Below, in pieces: positions 22,623-33,707 of a DNA stretch of 64,000 bases; the stretch's first letter is position 1; every line of letters begins with the position of its first letter. The notes under the pieces are model-generated. The model had not been told where the DNA came from. It ran no database searches and saw only the letters and a list, made by a program, of their open reading frames with translations. The DNA comes from Struthio camelus. Taxonomy: Eukaryota; Chordata; Aves; Struthioniformes; Struthionidae. Where the stretch lies: contig NC_090981.1 in assembly GCF_040807025.1 (NCBI RefSeq), positions 69,325,645-69,389,644 of the forward strand, read 5' to 3'. The position numbers and the translations under genes were made by a program.

Positions 22623-25600
22623 CATCGATCTTGCAGTGAGGCAGGTGGCAGAGGGAGCTGACTCCGGTGGTCTGCTCTCAGATCCCCCACCTCTGGCCAT
22701 GACCCCAGGCAGCAACATCAGCCTTTGGGTCTTTATTTCGTTATTTCTGTGGCATTTCTGCAGTGGTGGCAGCTTCCTACCGTCAAGGTCTTGGTCAGAG
22801 ATACATCCATCCAAGAAGAGCCTAGCAACCCATCATGTCAACCTGCACCATCACAGAGGGTAGCCGATATTCACAGGCAATGGAGAAAGGCTAAGGAGCT
22901 TTATGGAGCACAGCTCATGCATCACAGCAGACAGTAGAGCTGGCCAGTCAGAGGGGACAGGAGAATGGCCTGAAACTTGGGGGTTAATAGCCACTACTTT
23001 TCTGTTTTCTCCTGCCTCAGTGGATATTTTCAGTAGACTCATGAATATCTGATTCCAGTCTGAGCTACAAATCTCTTGGCCTCCTTGTAGGGTAAATCTG
23101 GAGCTCTAAGAGCTGCCATTTTGCTGTGTCAGAACTGATCGATCGCTTCTACTCTATTTCTGCCTTGTGGCCAGTTTCCAGTCCAAGAGAGGACTTGCTG
23201 CTTGCCTCAACACTACCTGGTTCCCTTGTCGGCTTCTTGTGAGGAACTTTGCCATGGATTTTTTTAAGTTCACATAAATTCCCAGACATGCAGTTTTGCA
23301 GGATGGAAGGGGCTGTAGCAAATATTCAGTCGGAAGTGCACTACTCAAGAATTTCACTCAGGGATTCCTGTATCATGAGCATGTTTGCGCTGAAATGCAA
23401 TGAGTATTTTAAACTGACGAATGTAAAGACTTCTGCTGCTGCAGAATCCACTATCTCATTTTTTAAGTTGTCATAGTGGTTATTTTCCCACTATTAAAAA
23501 AGTGCTTTACATCTCTAGTCTTTTATTACAGGCAGCTTCCGGATATTGGATCCTTTTATGCCTTTGTGAAATTACAAGGATAACTAGTAACAGGAATATC
23601 CTCCCTGTATCTACAAATTATTATCATCTATTTCAATATCTGTGAAAAAAGCATAGGCGCACACTTGACTCCTTCCCATAAACGTTCAAGATTTAACACA
23701 ACCCGTGCCAAGGCCAGGCTCCTCGAGGACAATCCCAGCGAGGTCGGAGCTGCGTGGGTTTGAGTACTGCCAGGATCTGCAGCCGTGGATTCAAAGCACC
23801 AGACACCTCCGGCTGAAGGAGACCTTCGGACCGTGACCTCTCCTCGCACCGGGCGCACGCCAAGGTAAGTCCCAGAGCTGGTGCCCACGCTTCCTCATCT
23901 GTTACCATCTCCTGTCCTGGATTTTTCTCCCTCTCAGCACTACTGAGGCCGAAACAATTGCCATATCAATCTACTTTACCAACATTTATTGCCCAGCAGT
24001 ATTCACACAGAGGACACCAAAACCAAAAACCACTTTAAAAGTGGGAATTTAGGTACTCACCAGGATATTGGGTCTCTAACAATTCTAAGTTGGTTTCCAG
24101 CAATTCTTTGTCAAATCATACAAAAGTGAGAAATCAACTGTCAGATAACCTAATTCTCTCCCAACTATGGCAGCATCAGTATTCTACAATATACTTGATA
24201 CCACTTTGCTCAGTCTGATTTTAAATACCCATTTTGATATTCCAGGACAATAAATGAACCTATACCTAAAAAGAATGATTTTCAGCTTGTAAGATGTAGC
24301 AGGCTATTGCAGACATGCCTATTTCTCTGATGTTAGTGCGAAGAACATGCCATGAAACCAAAACAGAGAAAATTCTGTCTTTGCTACATAAGAATCCATC
24401 CTGGGGGTGCAGAATTGAGCCAGTTCTGTGTTCTTGATTATCTGTGTCACAGCAGTATCTGTACCTTAATTTTCTTCTACAGTGAAAGGTTAATGCTTTC
24501 ACATATCTTCTACCAGCTATACAAATAATTGCATCCAAAATTTTTCTTGCCACTGAAGTCATGGTCCACAAGGGGCTTAACAGATGCAGTCCTTAAGTAC
24601 CCATTACTAGCTCTGATGTTTTAAATCGATGTTGCTCTGTGCATCAGTGCCAGAAAGAACTCATCCACGCATCGGGCCGCTGGGTGTGATTCGTGCATTG
24701 GCACCTGCAGAGAAGCATGCTGCAATGCTGCTTCCGACCCCATGCAGGCAGTATGTGCAATATGCCGACTTCTGCTGAGAGCAAGAGCAAACATCTAGCT
24801 CTCCGGGCTTCAGTCCACATTTGTGTCTCACCTGCCCAAGCGTCCAACCTCCGTTTCCTCTTCGGGGCCAAAAAGGACGTTTCTGGGCCTGTGGAATAGG
24901 TCTATCAATGCAGGTGAGGGTCAGCCAGTGCACGCTGCTGCAGCAAAGTCCACGGGCGGTCGCCCAAGGTCTGCTTACAGCAACCACTCGTGCTTCAAAC
25001 AGATCCCCCACTTTTCACTGCTGCTTTCCCCTTTAATGCCCCGAGTCCAAAAACTCTTCATCCTCCCTTTCCCCTTGGTCTTCAGGCAGGATTTTCACTC
25101 TTGTTTGTTTTTACAGTAGCACTTCTCAGCATCCGGTCGCTGCTGCCACAATACAGGACCCTTCTGAACTTACTGAAAAGGCACGAACAGGGAGCAGTGA
25201 GTAACTAACTGCAGAGCGAGGAGTAACATCAGGTTACCTTTCTGCTCTCTGAATACAGCAGGTATTTAAATCCATCTCGAGACATCTGTATTTGGGCTAG
25301 CGTTTCCTCAATTGGTTCTGATGCACAAACTGCTCCTGAGAGGTTTCCATGAACTACACTCTATAAGCGCAAGCGAGTGAGGGAGTGACGTGTATTTCAC
25401 ACCTTTGCACACCAGGGACTCCTGCCACCGATATAATTTTAAACCCCACCCTTCCATATAAGCTAGATGGTGCAGATCTGTATATATGTACACAGCCCAA
25501 GTAGGGCTAATAATTTGGGCAATCAGTTATTCATCTTTGAAAAATGTTTGAGGACCCATCAGAAAGTGTAATATAAATGAAAAATCGTTATCTATCTACA

Positions 25601-27418
25601 CTACTTACATGCTTCCCATCACTAATACCTGATCACACCAATTCCTTAATATATTTATCCCCATGATACTCATGGGAGGCAGGCAAGTGCCACTATCGTC
25701 GTTTTACAGGCTGGAAATCAGGTGAAGAGCGGAAGGGGAGTAAGTTACTCCCCCAGAGGACGGGATGTGTTGGATGATCGGGGCTCTGTGTTCGGATTTG
25801 CTCCCTGCGGGTGGGCACCATGAGCGTCTCCACCGGCCGCGCCGCACGCGCAGGACCAACAGCTCCGGCTCCAATGTGCCTCCTGGAGGAGGGTCCGGCT
25901 CTCCTGGTCCCTCCACGCCGGCTGCGCCGTTTCCCAACACTTCCCACAAACCAAACAACCTGCATCCCTCCCCAAGATAAACATTGCAGACCAGAGCTGG
26001 TTTTAATCTTTAACCATGGCCCTCGCCGGCCAAGTGTGCTATCAGTCACGCAACGGCAGGACTGCGGGGAGCCATCCCGCGCGGGACTGCAGGGCTGCTG
26101 CAGCAGCGGGCAAGCAGCCAGGCGCCCGCCGCGCCGGGTTCCCGCCACCGTCTCCTCCGTCCCCGGCACCTCCCGGGCTCCCGTGTTGACCAGGCACGGG
26201 GAGCACGGTGACCACGCGCCCCGCAATTAAAGAAGAGCTCCCACTCACTCACCCCAGCTGCCCCGCAGGATGAATCCCCTGTCGGAGCAGCACCCATAGA
26301 TACCAGGCAACCGGGGATTTATTTCCCCATAATCCTATTTCTGGGATAGAGGCGGGAGAGGAAAAACCCATTGCTTCACATTCACGCTTGTAAATTCCAG
26401 GAAGGAAAATATTGCTTTTTTCTCCCTCCTTTTCCACTTCCCCTGGCCTGGGGAAAATCCCGGCGGTCCGAAGTCTGCCGCTCGGCGGAGCAGGGCCGCC
26501 TTCCCGGGAGGCGCTGGGCGCGGGAACGCCCCGCGCCCTGCCCCGCACGCACCGCGCTCCGGCCCCGTTAGCGGAGTAGCCCTGAACCGTTGCTCTTGTT
26601 TATCAGATCACACTGATAAACCTGGATTCAAATTTTCCCCCACCTGTTTTATCCTCTAAACTGCCATCCCTCACAAAATCTCAGGGGGAGAAAAATCCCA
26701 TGATGTCTGACTTGGTTTTTATGGCTAAATAGCTGAAAATCTTGTCTGGCGGAGGGAGAAAAATCACAAAAAAGGTTGGTTTTGCTTCTCATGAGCAAAA
26801 CAGGCCCTGAGCAGCAGATTTGCCCAGTGCAAATACCGGTTTTACGTCCCCTCTGGACTCGTCTCCAGCTGCCGATGTCACTGCAAAGGCGACCGTTGAC
26901 TCCGCTGGAGGCTGGACCTGGCCCCTCTGCCCTTAGCAAGAAGAAGGGAATTGCGAGAGCGGTTTCAAAATACCAAAAGAAAACACTTGCAATATTTGCT
27001 TAATGAAAATTACCTGTGCCATCCTTAGGCAGTCCATGCTAGCTATTTTAAGGGTAAGTCCCCCGGTCCTGTGCCATGTCCTGGGTTAAGGTGAGCGGGG
27101 CACGCGGTCTCTGAGCATAGGTTATGGATTCCCTGACTTTCCCTTTGGCACAGCTTAGCGCTATATGCGCGGTTTGGATCAGACAGCCAATTTTGCAGTG
27201 CAGAAGGACCAGGGTCTTGCCTGCCTCACGCGTCCGAAACTCCCGCTGAAGCCAGTGGGTGCTGCAGGAAACCACCGAATTGGGCCCCCATGAACAAAAG
27301 AGGGCAGGAACAAAAATCCAAATACCCAGTGGAGCCATAGCCAAAAAAAGGGATGAAGAACGAGAAAACCTAGGACTAATGCAGCCAGGCCAGGTCAGCC
27401 CCCACAGGCTGTCAAGGT
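22623..27418. other. Intergenic DNA between two CR1 copies
   Basis: Mostly unique sequence. A CpG-rich island-like block lies at about 25790-26580, with no recognised gene. The rest shows neither tandem repeats nor coding similarity. Confidence 0.5.
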
Positions 27419-28160
27419 CACAGAATCACAGAATCACAGAATGGCCAAGGTTGGCAGGGACCTCTGGAGATCATCTCGTCCAACCTCCCTGCTCAAGCAG
27501 GGTCCTCTAGAGCACATTGCCCAGGATCACATCCAGGTGGGTTTTGAATATCTCCAGCGAAGGAGACTCCACTACCTCTCTGGGCAACCTGTGCCAGTGC
27601 TCTGTCACCCTCCCAGTGAAGAAGTTTTTTCTCAGGTTCAGATGGAACTTCCTGTGGTTCAGTTTGTGCCCATTGCCTCTTGTCCTGTCGCTGGGCACCA
27701 CGGAGAAGAGACTGGCCTCATCCTCTTGACACTCCCCCCTTCAGATACTTACACACATTGATCAGATCCCCTCTCAGTCTTCTCTTCTCCAGGCTGAACA
27801 GGCCCAGCTCCCTCCGCCTTTCTTCATAGCAGAGATGCTCCAGTCCTCTCATCATCTTGGTAGCCCTCCGCTGGACTCCCTCCAGTAGTGCCATGTCTCT
27901 CTTGTACTGGGGAGCCCAGAAGTGGACACAGGACTCCAGATGAGGCCTCCCCAGGGCTGAGTAGAGGGGCAGGATCACCTCCCTCCACCTGCTGGCAACA
28001 CTCTGCCTAATGCAGCCCAGGATCCCATTGGCCTTCTTGGCCACAGGGGCACACTGCTGGATCATGGTCAACTTGTTGTCCACCAGCACTCCCAGGTCCT
28101 TCTCGGCAGAGCTGCTTTCCAGCAGGTCAATCCCCAGCAGGTCCTGTCTGCTGCCTCAGG
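27419..28160 (-). mobile_element. CR1 retrotransposon, 5'-truncated, minus strand
   Basis: Reverse-oriented CR1: the + strand begins with cacagaatcacagaatcaca (the 3' terminal repeats), then the 3' UTR, then the antisense of the ORF2 end. On the minus strand the blocks [35 protein letters not shown] and [15 protein letters not shown] are seen. It extends about 100 bases further 5' than the 21985 copy. The frame is broken near 27740 by a single extra G in a G run (six G where the other copy has five). The sequence is very close to the 21985-22622 copy, so the two belong to the same young subfamily and lie in inverted orientation. Confidence 0.96.
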
Positions 28161-30290
28161 CAGCATCCACCACTTCATGTTTTGGGGAAGAAAAGTTAAA
28201 AATCACCCTGCATCCAGCCCTCGCCCATGGGCTCTGCCCCCTCTGCAACTTCTCCCACTACCAAAGAGGAGGCAGAGACAGTGCAGAGCATCACGCGGGA
28301 GCAGCTCCGTGCCATTAAGCACTTGTCGTATCAGTTATAATTGCACTGTACATTGATATTTATATATTTATCGGTTGATTACCATGAAGATTTTGACATC
28401 AATTTGGCGGGGTGCCAGAATCAGGCGCTACCGCAGGTAATACAATGCACTTGTGAAATGCAGTGATCAAGAGCAGGTTTGAAAAGAAAAGGTCGTAGTC
28501 GGTGCTTATGTCCTGAATTTTGAAAATATCATTTTGTCAGAAAAAAAATCAATTTCTCATTTTTCTTGTGTTAACTTAAAGAGAGCGTAATTGATCTAAA
28601 TAAACGGCCCAGTCCAGCCTCTCTGAAGCCCTTGCCGGATGCCCCTTCGATTTTCCTACCTACAGTGCCAGCCTCTAAAGCCGCCCATTCACGTGATGGT
28701 TTTGACTATGCATTTTAGTTAGAAAAATGAAGCATGTTGTCATTCTCTCGGGAGACTGTGAAATTTTGTGGAGCTCTTTGTTTAATGACTGTTGTTCAAA
28801 CCAGGAATGCAGTTTGTCAACCCCTGTTCAGCCTTTGGAAGGGAAAGTAGGGTTAAGTAGTGCCACCAGCAGACGCTGAACAGAATGGGAGCCCGATTTT
28901 TTTTTTTTAAGGAAAGAAAACTGTGCAACACTTAAAGAAAGTAGCTTACAGCCTGTCCAAAAGCACTCAGCAATTCACGGCTCCAGTAACGGCAGCCGGT
29001 TCGCACGCAGAGCAGCTGCCCAGTTCAGCACGAAGGGATTCCCGTTCCCCGCTCGCAAGTATAGTGCCGACTCCTGCAGCCCTGGTGGGGCTGCTCCGTG
29101 CTCCCAGCAGAGACCCTTCGTGTGCTGGCGTAGCCACTCTTACTGGGTGGGGGGGGTGGAGGGGACGGAGGGGATGGAGGCAGGATCTGCTGGACCAGAG
29201 AATTTCACCCCTCTGAAAGCCCAGAAGGGTTTCCTGGAGCTCAGCTGCTTCAACAGGCTACTCCTTGTACAGGCCAAGAACGAAAAGCAAAACGCAGCCC
29301 TCTGATTTAAGGTGCTCCTTGACACGAGGGCAGCACGAGGGCCGCAAGCGCGAAGGTCATCCCTGGGGCTGCCTCTGGTGCCTCAAAGTTTCTCGGTTTA
29401 GGTTTAGACTCCGCTGTCCTTCCCGCATCCCGGAGAACCATGTTCTGTGAGTAGAGCACAACTTGCCATGATCAAGGACAGCTCAGTTTCTTGGGAAAAT
29501 CCCAGTGGGAGGCCCACTGAAATCAGCTCAGGGCAGAAGCAAGCAATTATACCTTCCCTTACAGTTGTAAAAAAGCATCATATTATCCCCAAATCTCAGG
29601 GCTCCTGCTGGATCCTGGAAGACACAAGTCTTAAATCCACAAGCCCAGATGCCACTGAAGGCAAAGTACCACCCACATTCACAGAATGGGGGGCTACTGA
29701 GAGAGCCAAACACAGCTGGCTTTTCTGAAAGAAAGGGGGATCAATACACAATCAAGTAAAATAGTGGAATTCATTTTTTTGTTCAACAAAAAAGTTGTAT
29801 TTCATTTATGAAACATGTTAGAAGACTTTTGTGAACCCATGGAGCTAAGATTCAAAGTCTGATTAGTCTTAATTTTTAGATAATCACTCACGTTCTCTAA
29901 GAGCGCACCAGTAGTTTCCAGGAACGGCAGGAGGTGATGCAGTTAAGTATATAAAAAGGATGTTATGGTACCAGTTTATCCTGTTGTTATATAGTTAGTG
30001 TTTGGTTTGGTTTAGCAAACAAAATATTCCTGCTCCCTCTGAAAGCGTGGCTGAAGTCATAAATCCCATTTTTCCCAGTGCTGGGGGCAGTGAAGACTAC
30101 TCCCAGCATCACCAGGTCACATCTCCGTCTCATGCCGGAGGCTGCAAGTTTCGAATTAAGGAATCACCGCACAAAACATGATCAGTAACCCGCCGGGGGG
30201 GAGGATGGGCCCTGAGAGGAGCAAGAAGATGGTTTCGGCCAGAGGACCTCTGCATGGTCCCACCAAGGCTGGGGGCTAGTGCAGGGGGCG
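28161..30290. other. Intergenic DNA with possible conserved element
   Basis: No gene seen. The stretch 28330-28480 is repeat-free, A/T-rich and dense in homeodomain/ONECUT-like motifs (ATTGATAT at 28352, ATCAAT at 28398). 29150-29180 is G-rich. A 9-10-base poly(T) lies near 28900. Confidence 0.4.
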
Positions 30291-30294
30291 GCGT

Positions 30295-30400
30295 GAGGAG
30301 GAGGGGGAGAGGGAGGAAAAGAGAAAGACAGAGGGAGGGAGAGAAAAAAGGAGGGAAGGGAGGGAAGGAGGAAGAGGAAAAAAAGGAAAAAGAAGAAGAG
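30295..30400 (+). repeat. Homopurine tract (106 bases)
   Basis: All bases are A or G except a single C at 30329: GGAGGGAAGGGAGGG-like units, then GGAAAAA-like units. Such tracts can form intramolecular triplex (H-DNA). It opens a 2-kb run of unrelated simple repeats. Confidence 0.95.
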
Positions 30401-30939
30401 CAAGGAAGCTCGCAGCCGGGGAGGGGGGGGTGCCCAGCTCCTGGCCATCACCTCTCCCTGCCTGCCGGTGCCCGCGGGACGCTCGCCTCTCTCTTCCCAA
30501 AATCAACTGCAACTTTTGCCTTCCTTTAGGGAGGACAAAAAGATTTCACGCATAACTTGCCCTGAACAAAGGGACCTCACGCCAGGGCTTTCCTTTTCTT
30601 CTTCCTTTTATTTTCTTTCTCTCTTCTGCTGCCGGCTGCCAACGGAAGGAGTGGCTGGGGTGAGGGGGGAGAACTTAATTTTATACCAACGTGGTTACTG
30701 CCGACAGCCAGCCTGGAAAGCGCTGTGAGCCCCACGGGGCCGGCAGGCTGGGGATGGATGGGTCAGAAAATACAGGGATCCAGGGAGGAAATCTGAGGAC
30801 AGGCGCACGGGGTGTTATCGCACACAACGTGCTTGTAAAGACACTCAGGGTGCCCTGGAGAGGGGTCTGGTAACGAATGGCTTCTTACCTAGGAAGAACA
30901 CACCTTGCACACGCCTTACACCGCGCGCCGCACACCACG

Positions 30940-31175
30940 CACCTCACACCATGCACCACACACCACCCACCACGCGCCACCGCACACCGTGCACCTCACA
31001 CCGTGCACTGTGCACCACACACTGCACACCGTGCACTGCACACCATGCACCGTACACCATGCGCCGCACACCACGCACCTCACACCATGCACCACACACC
31101 GTGCACCGCACACCGTGCACTGTGCACCGCTGCACGCCATGCACCTCGCACCGTGCACCGCACACTGTACCACTC
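30940..31175 (+). repeat. 14-bp minisatellite (CACACCRTGCACCN)
   Basis: At least seven consecutive 14-base units are exact in length within about 31025-31125: cacaccgtgcactg, cacaccatgcaccg, tacaccatgcgccg, cacaccacgcacct, cacaccatgcacca, cacaccgtgcaccg, cacaccgtgcactg. Less regular copies lie on both sides. Spurious His/Thr-rich (+) and Cys/Val-rich (-) frames result from the repeat. Confidence 0.95.
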
Positions 31176-31461
31176 TCCGCATTGGCCCTTTTTGGAGTTT
31201 TTCTCACCAGTGTTCAAACCAGAACGAACTCTCACTGATCCTATCAAAAAGGTGACATTTTCACTCCTGTTACTGAAAAAAAAAAAGGGGGGTGTGACCT
31301 TTACAAAAACAAAGATGGTTATCAGGACCCTAGATAAGACTAACGTAAACGGCAAGGACACGCTTCTCCGAGTTACGTCTCGCCGTGTTACTGATTAAAG
31401 CAGAGAGCGGGGGGCAGCGGAGGGGACCACGCCGCTCGGAGCGGCTGGCGCAGCCTGGCAC

Positions 31462-31590
31462 GGTCCGACGCACGTGGGCACGGCCCGGCATGGCACGGCC
31501 TGGCACGGCATGGCACGGCACAGCATGGTCCGACGCATGCGGGCACAGCCCAGCATGGCACAGCCTGGCACGGCATGAGCCGGGAGCCAG
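31462..31590 (+). repeat. 65-bp duplication of GGCAC-type pentamers
   Basis: The marker ggtccgacgca starts at 31462 and again at 31527, 65 bases apart, and the sequence between is made of GGCAC/GGCCT/GGCAT pentamers. The second copy has several G-to-A changes. Its composition recalls the pentamer array in ST8SIA3 intron 1. Confidence 0.85.
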
Positions 31591-31704
31591 GCTGGCTGGC
31601 CCAGGCGGCCGGCGGCAGGGGCTGCAGGCAGCACGGCCTGGCCAGAGCCGCGGGTGCCCCCTTGCCAGCCCCGTTCCCCAGCCCTGCTGCTCCAGGGGCT
31701 CCTG

Positions 31705-32215
31705 GGGGTGTGCGTGTGAGAGTGAGTGCAGCCTGGGTGTGCAGGTGCACGCGTGTGTGCACGCAGGTGTCTGTGTCTGTGCATGTGCAAGCACGAGTGT
31801 GTGCGAGTCTGGGTGTGCATGTGCACACATGTGTGCATGTGCGTGTGAGTCTGTGCATGTGCAAGCATGAGTGTATGCGAGTGTGAGGGTGAGTTTACGT
31901 GCATGTGAGTGTGAGCGTGTGTGAGTCTAGGTGTGCACGTGAGCATGGACATCCGCATGCATCTGTGAGCGTGCGCAAGCGTGTGCAAGTCTGGGTGTGC
32001 ATGTGAGCACGTGTGTGCAAGTGAGCGTGCAAGTGCCTGCGAGGCTGGGTGTGCAGGGCGTGCATGTGAGTGGTGTGCAAGTCTGGGTGTGCAGGGGCTG
32101 TGAGTGTGCGCATTAGTGTAACGTGCGTGTACGCGTGTACAGGGTGGGGACGCTGCGCGCACGTGCGAATGTGCGCAGGCCGGGGTGTGCATGCACACCT
32201 GCGTGTGTGCGGACC
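31705..32215 (+). repeat. Degenerate TG-rich minisatellite
   Basis: About 500 bases of alternating purine-pyrimidine sequence built from GTGTGTGCATGTGAG-like units and a recurring GTCTGGGTGTGCA module. Potential Z-DNA. It gives spurious His/Thr-rich frames on the minus strand. Confidence 0.92.
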
Positions 32216-32920
32216 CACAGCCCCGGCACCCCGGGGGCACTGCACAGAGGTCGCGGCAGGCCCAGGAGGCTGCTCCGGAAACCGTGCGTTTCCCTGCACC
32301 GGGAACGGCTCGCACGCCCGGCCGGAGCGGCAACAGCAAACTCCCGTCCCCGTCAGCAGAACCAGAAAGGACGAAGACAGACTCACCCTGAACAGATGCT
32401 TCTGCCGGGGAAAGGGGACGCGGGGAGGTGTCTGGGGCCGCGTGGGCAGGCGCAGTTCGGCGGCGAGGCTGATGGCCAGTAACGCACCAGATTAGCATGG
32501 GGTCCAGCAGCTCACAGATTCGGATCAATAGCCCTGCAATCACATGCCAGATGGTTTTGGCAAGGTCAGAAATAAAATAGTTCAAACCAGCTCGCAATGG
32601 TTATGCCTTTCTGTGCTTCTCTGCTCAGCCTATCTGGCCTGGATACGTGCTGCTGCACCTTCCAGTTGCAAGGCAGAGCGGAGCCCTCTGAAAATGGCTT
32701 TTCCTCCAAGAAAAAGCCCGTGTGCGTACGTAGGAGACAGAGTGTGAGAGTGTGCGTGCGTGTTAGTGTGTGAGGAATCAGGCACATGCAGGAAGACTTG
32801 CACGGGGAGCCGGATTTTTTTCTGGTGACCATACCTAATAATTTACTATTTCCAGTTAACAGAAGGCGCTTTACCAAGCCGTAATTTCCGCCACGCTCAA
32901 TCAATATTAAGCCTTGGTTT

Positions 32921-32936
32921 AAAAAAAAAAAAAAAA
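32921..32936 (+). repeat. A16 homopolymer
   Basis: Sixteen consecutive A about 770 bases upstream of the ONECUT2 start; simple length-variable run. Confidence 0.95.
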
Positions 32937-32949
32937 CCTAAGAAGATGG

Positions 32950-33316
32950 AAAAGCAGGTGAGGCGTCGCCGGGGCAGAGGAGCTGCACCGCGCAAGACCT
33001 GCCTTGGCCGTGGCGTTTGGCACCTCGGGTGCGCAGCGGGGCCGCGCGTCCCGCCGCCTCCCGGGCCCAAGTGCCCGGCAGCAGCTGGCGGCGGCGGGCA
33101 GGGGCCGTCGAGCCGGGACCCCCCGCCCGCCCTCTGACAGCGCATCAAAAGGAAATGGGTCACGCTCCTCCAAGCCGGGTCCACCCCGCTGCCCTTAATT
33201 ACTGTCTGCGCCAACAAAGGCAACATCTGCGCGGCCCGGCCCTCCGCGGGGACACACGGGCCGGCCACAAACGGCGGCCGGGGGGCCGGGACGGCGGCGG
33301 CGGGGCCGCGCACAAA

Positions 33317-33383
<67 letters not shown>

Positions 33384-33698
33384 AGGAGGAGGCGCGGCCC
33401 CGGCTCGCCGCCCTCCCGCCCCGTCCCGCGTCCCGCCCCGCCGCCCCCATTGGCGGCCCCGGCAGCCGCCGCCCCGCCCCGTCCCGCGCCCCGCCCCGTC
33501 CCGCCCCGCACCGCCCCGCGGGGCGCGGCCGCCGTGCGCGCAGCGGCCCCGCTCTGGACAGCTCCCGCGGGCCGCGCAGACGGCGGAGGCGGCGGCCAGG
33601 GCGAGGACATGGCCGGGGGCCGGCGCGGCGGGCCCGGCTGAGCCGCCGCGGCGCCCCGCAGCCCGGCGCCAGGCCCCGCCGCCCCCGCCGCCGCCCCC
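32950..33698 (+). promoter_or_regulatory. ONECUT2: ONECUT2 CpG-island promoter and 5' UTR
   Basis: Strongly CpG-rich sequence that continues through exon 1 to about 35800. A TATA-less promoter is suggested by an inverted CCAAT box (ATTGG at 33449-33453) set among many GC boxes of the CCCCGCCCC type (33418-33522). The transcription start is probably within the following 50-150 bases, which would put the CGG tract at 33318-33383 just upstream of it. The exact start cannot be read from the sequence. Confidence 0.65.
33318..33383 (+). repeat. Uninterrupted (CGG)22 tract
   Basis: Twenty-two perfect CGG triplets with no AGG or other interruption, followed by (GGA)3. It is about 325 bases upstream of the ONECUT2 start codon, in the promoter CpG island and 66 bases upstream of the inverted CCAAT box. 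Confidence 0.98.
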
Positions 33699-33707
33699 AT
33701 GGACTGA
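33699..33707 (+). promoter_or_regulatory. ONECUT2: Two-codon uORF abutting the ONECUT2 start
   Basis: ATG GAC TGA directly followed by ATG AAG: the minimal uORF (Met-Asp-stop) is in the same frame as, and immediately next to, the main start. The uORF AUG has C at -3 and G at +4. The main AUG then has T at -3 and A at +4, a weak context, whereas Met20 (33765) has G at -3. Translation may therefore depend on reinitiation or leaky scanning. Confidence 0.8.

Noticed and set aside
22152-22814. 220-codon minus-strand frame over the CR1 copy
   Set aside because: Antisense shadow of the CR1 ORF2 end, which is recognisable on the + strand.
30877-32597. His/Thr- and Cys/Val-rich frames, including a 400-codon minus-strand frame
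   Set aside because: Direct translations of the 14-bp and TG-rich repeats; no non-repetitive protein segment.
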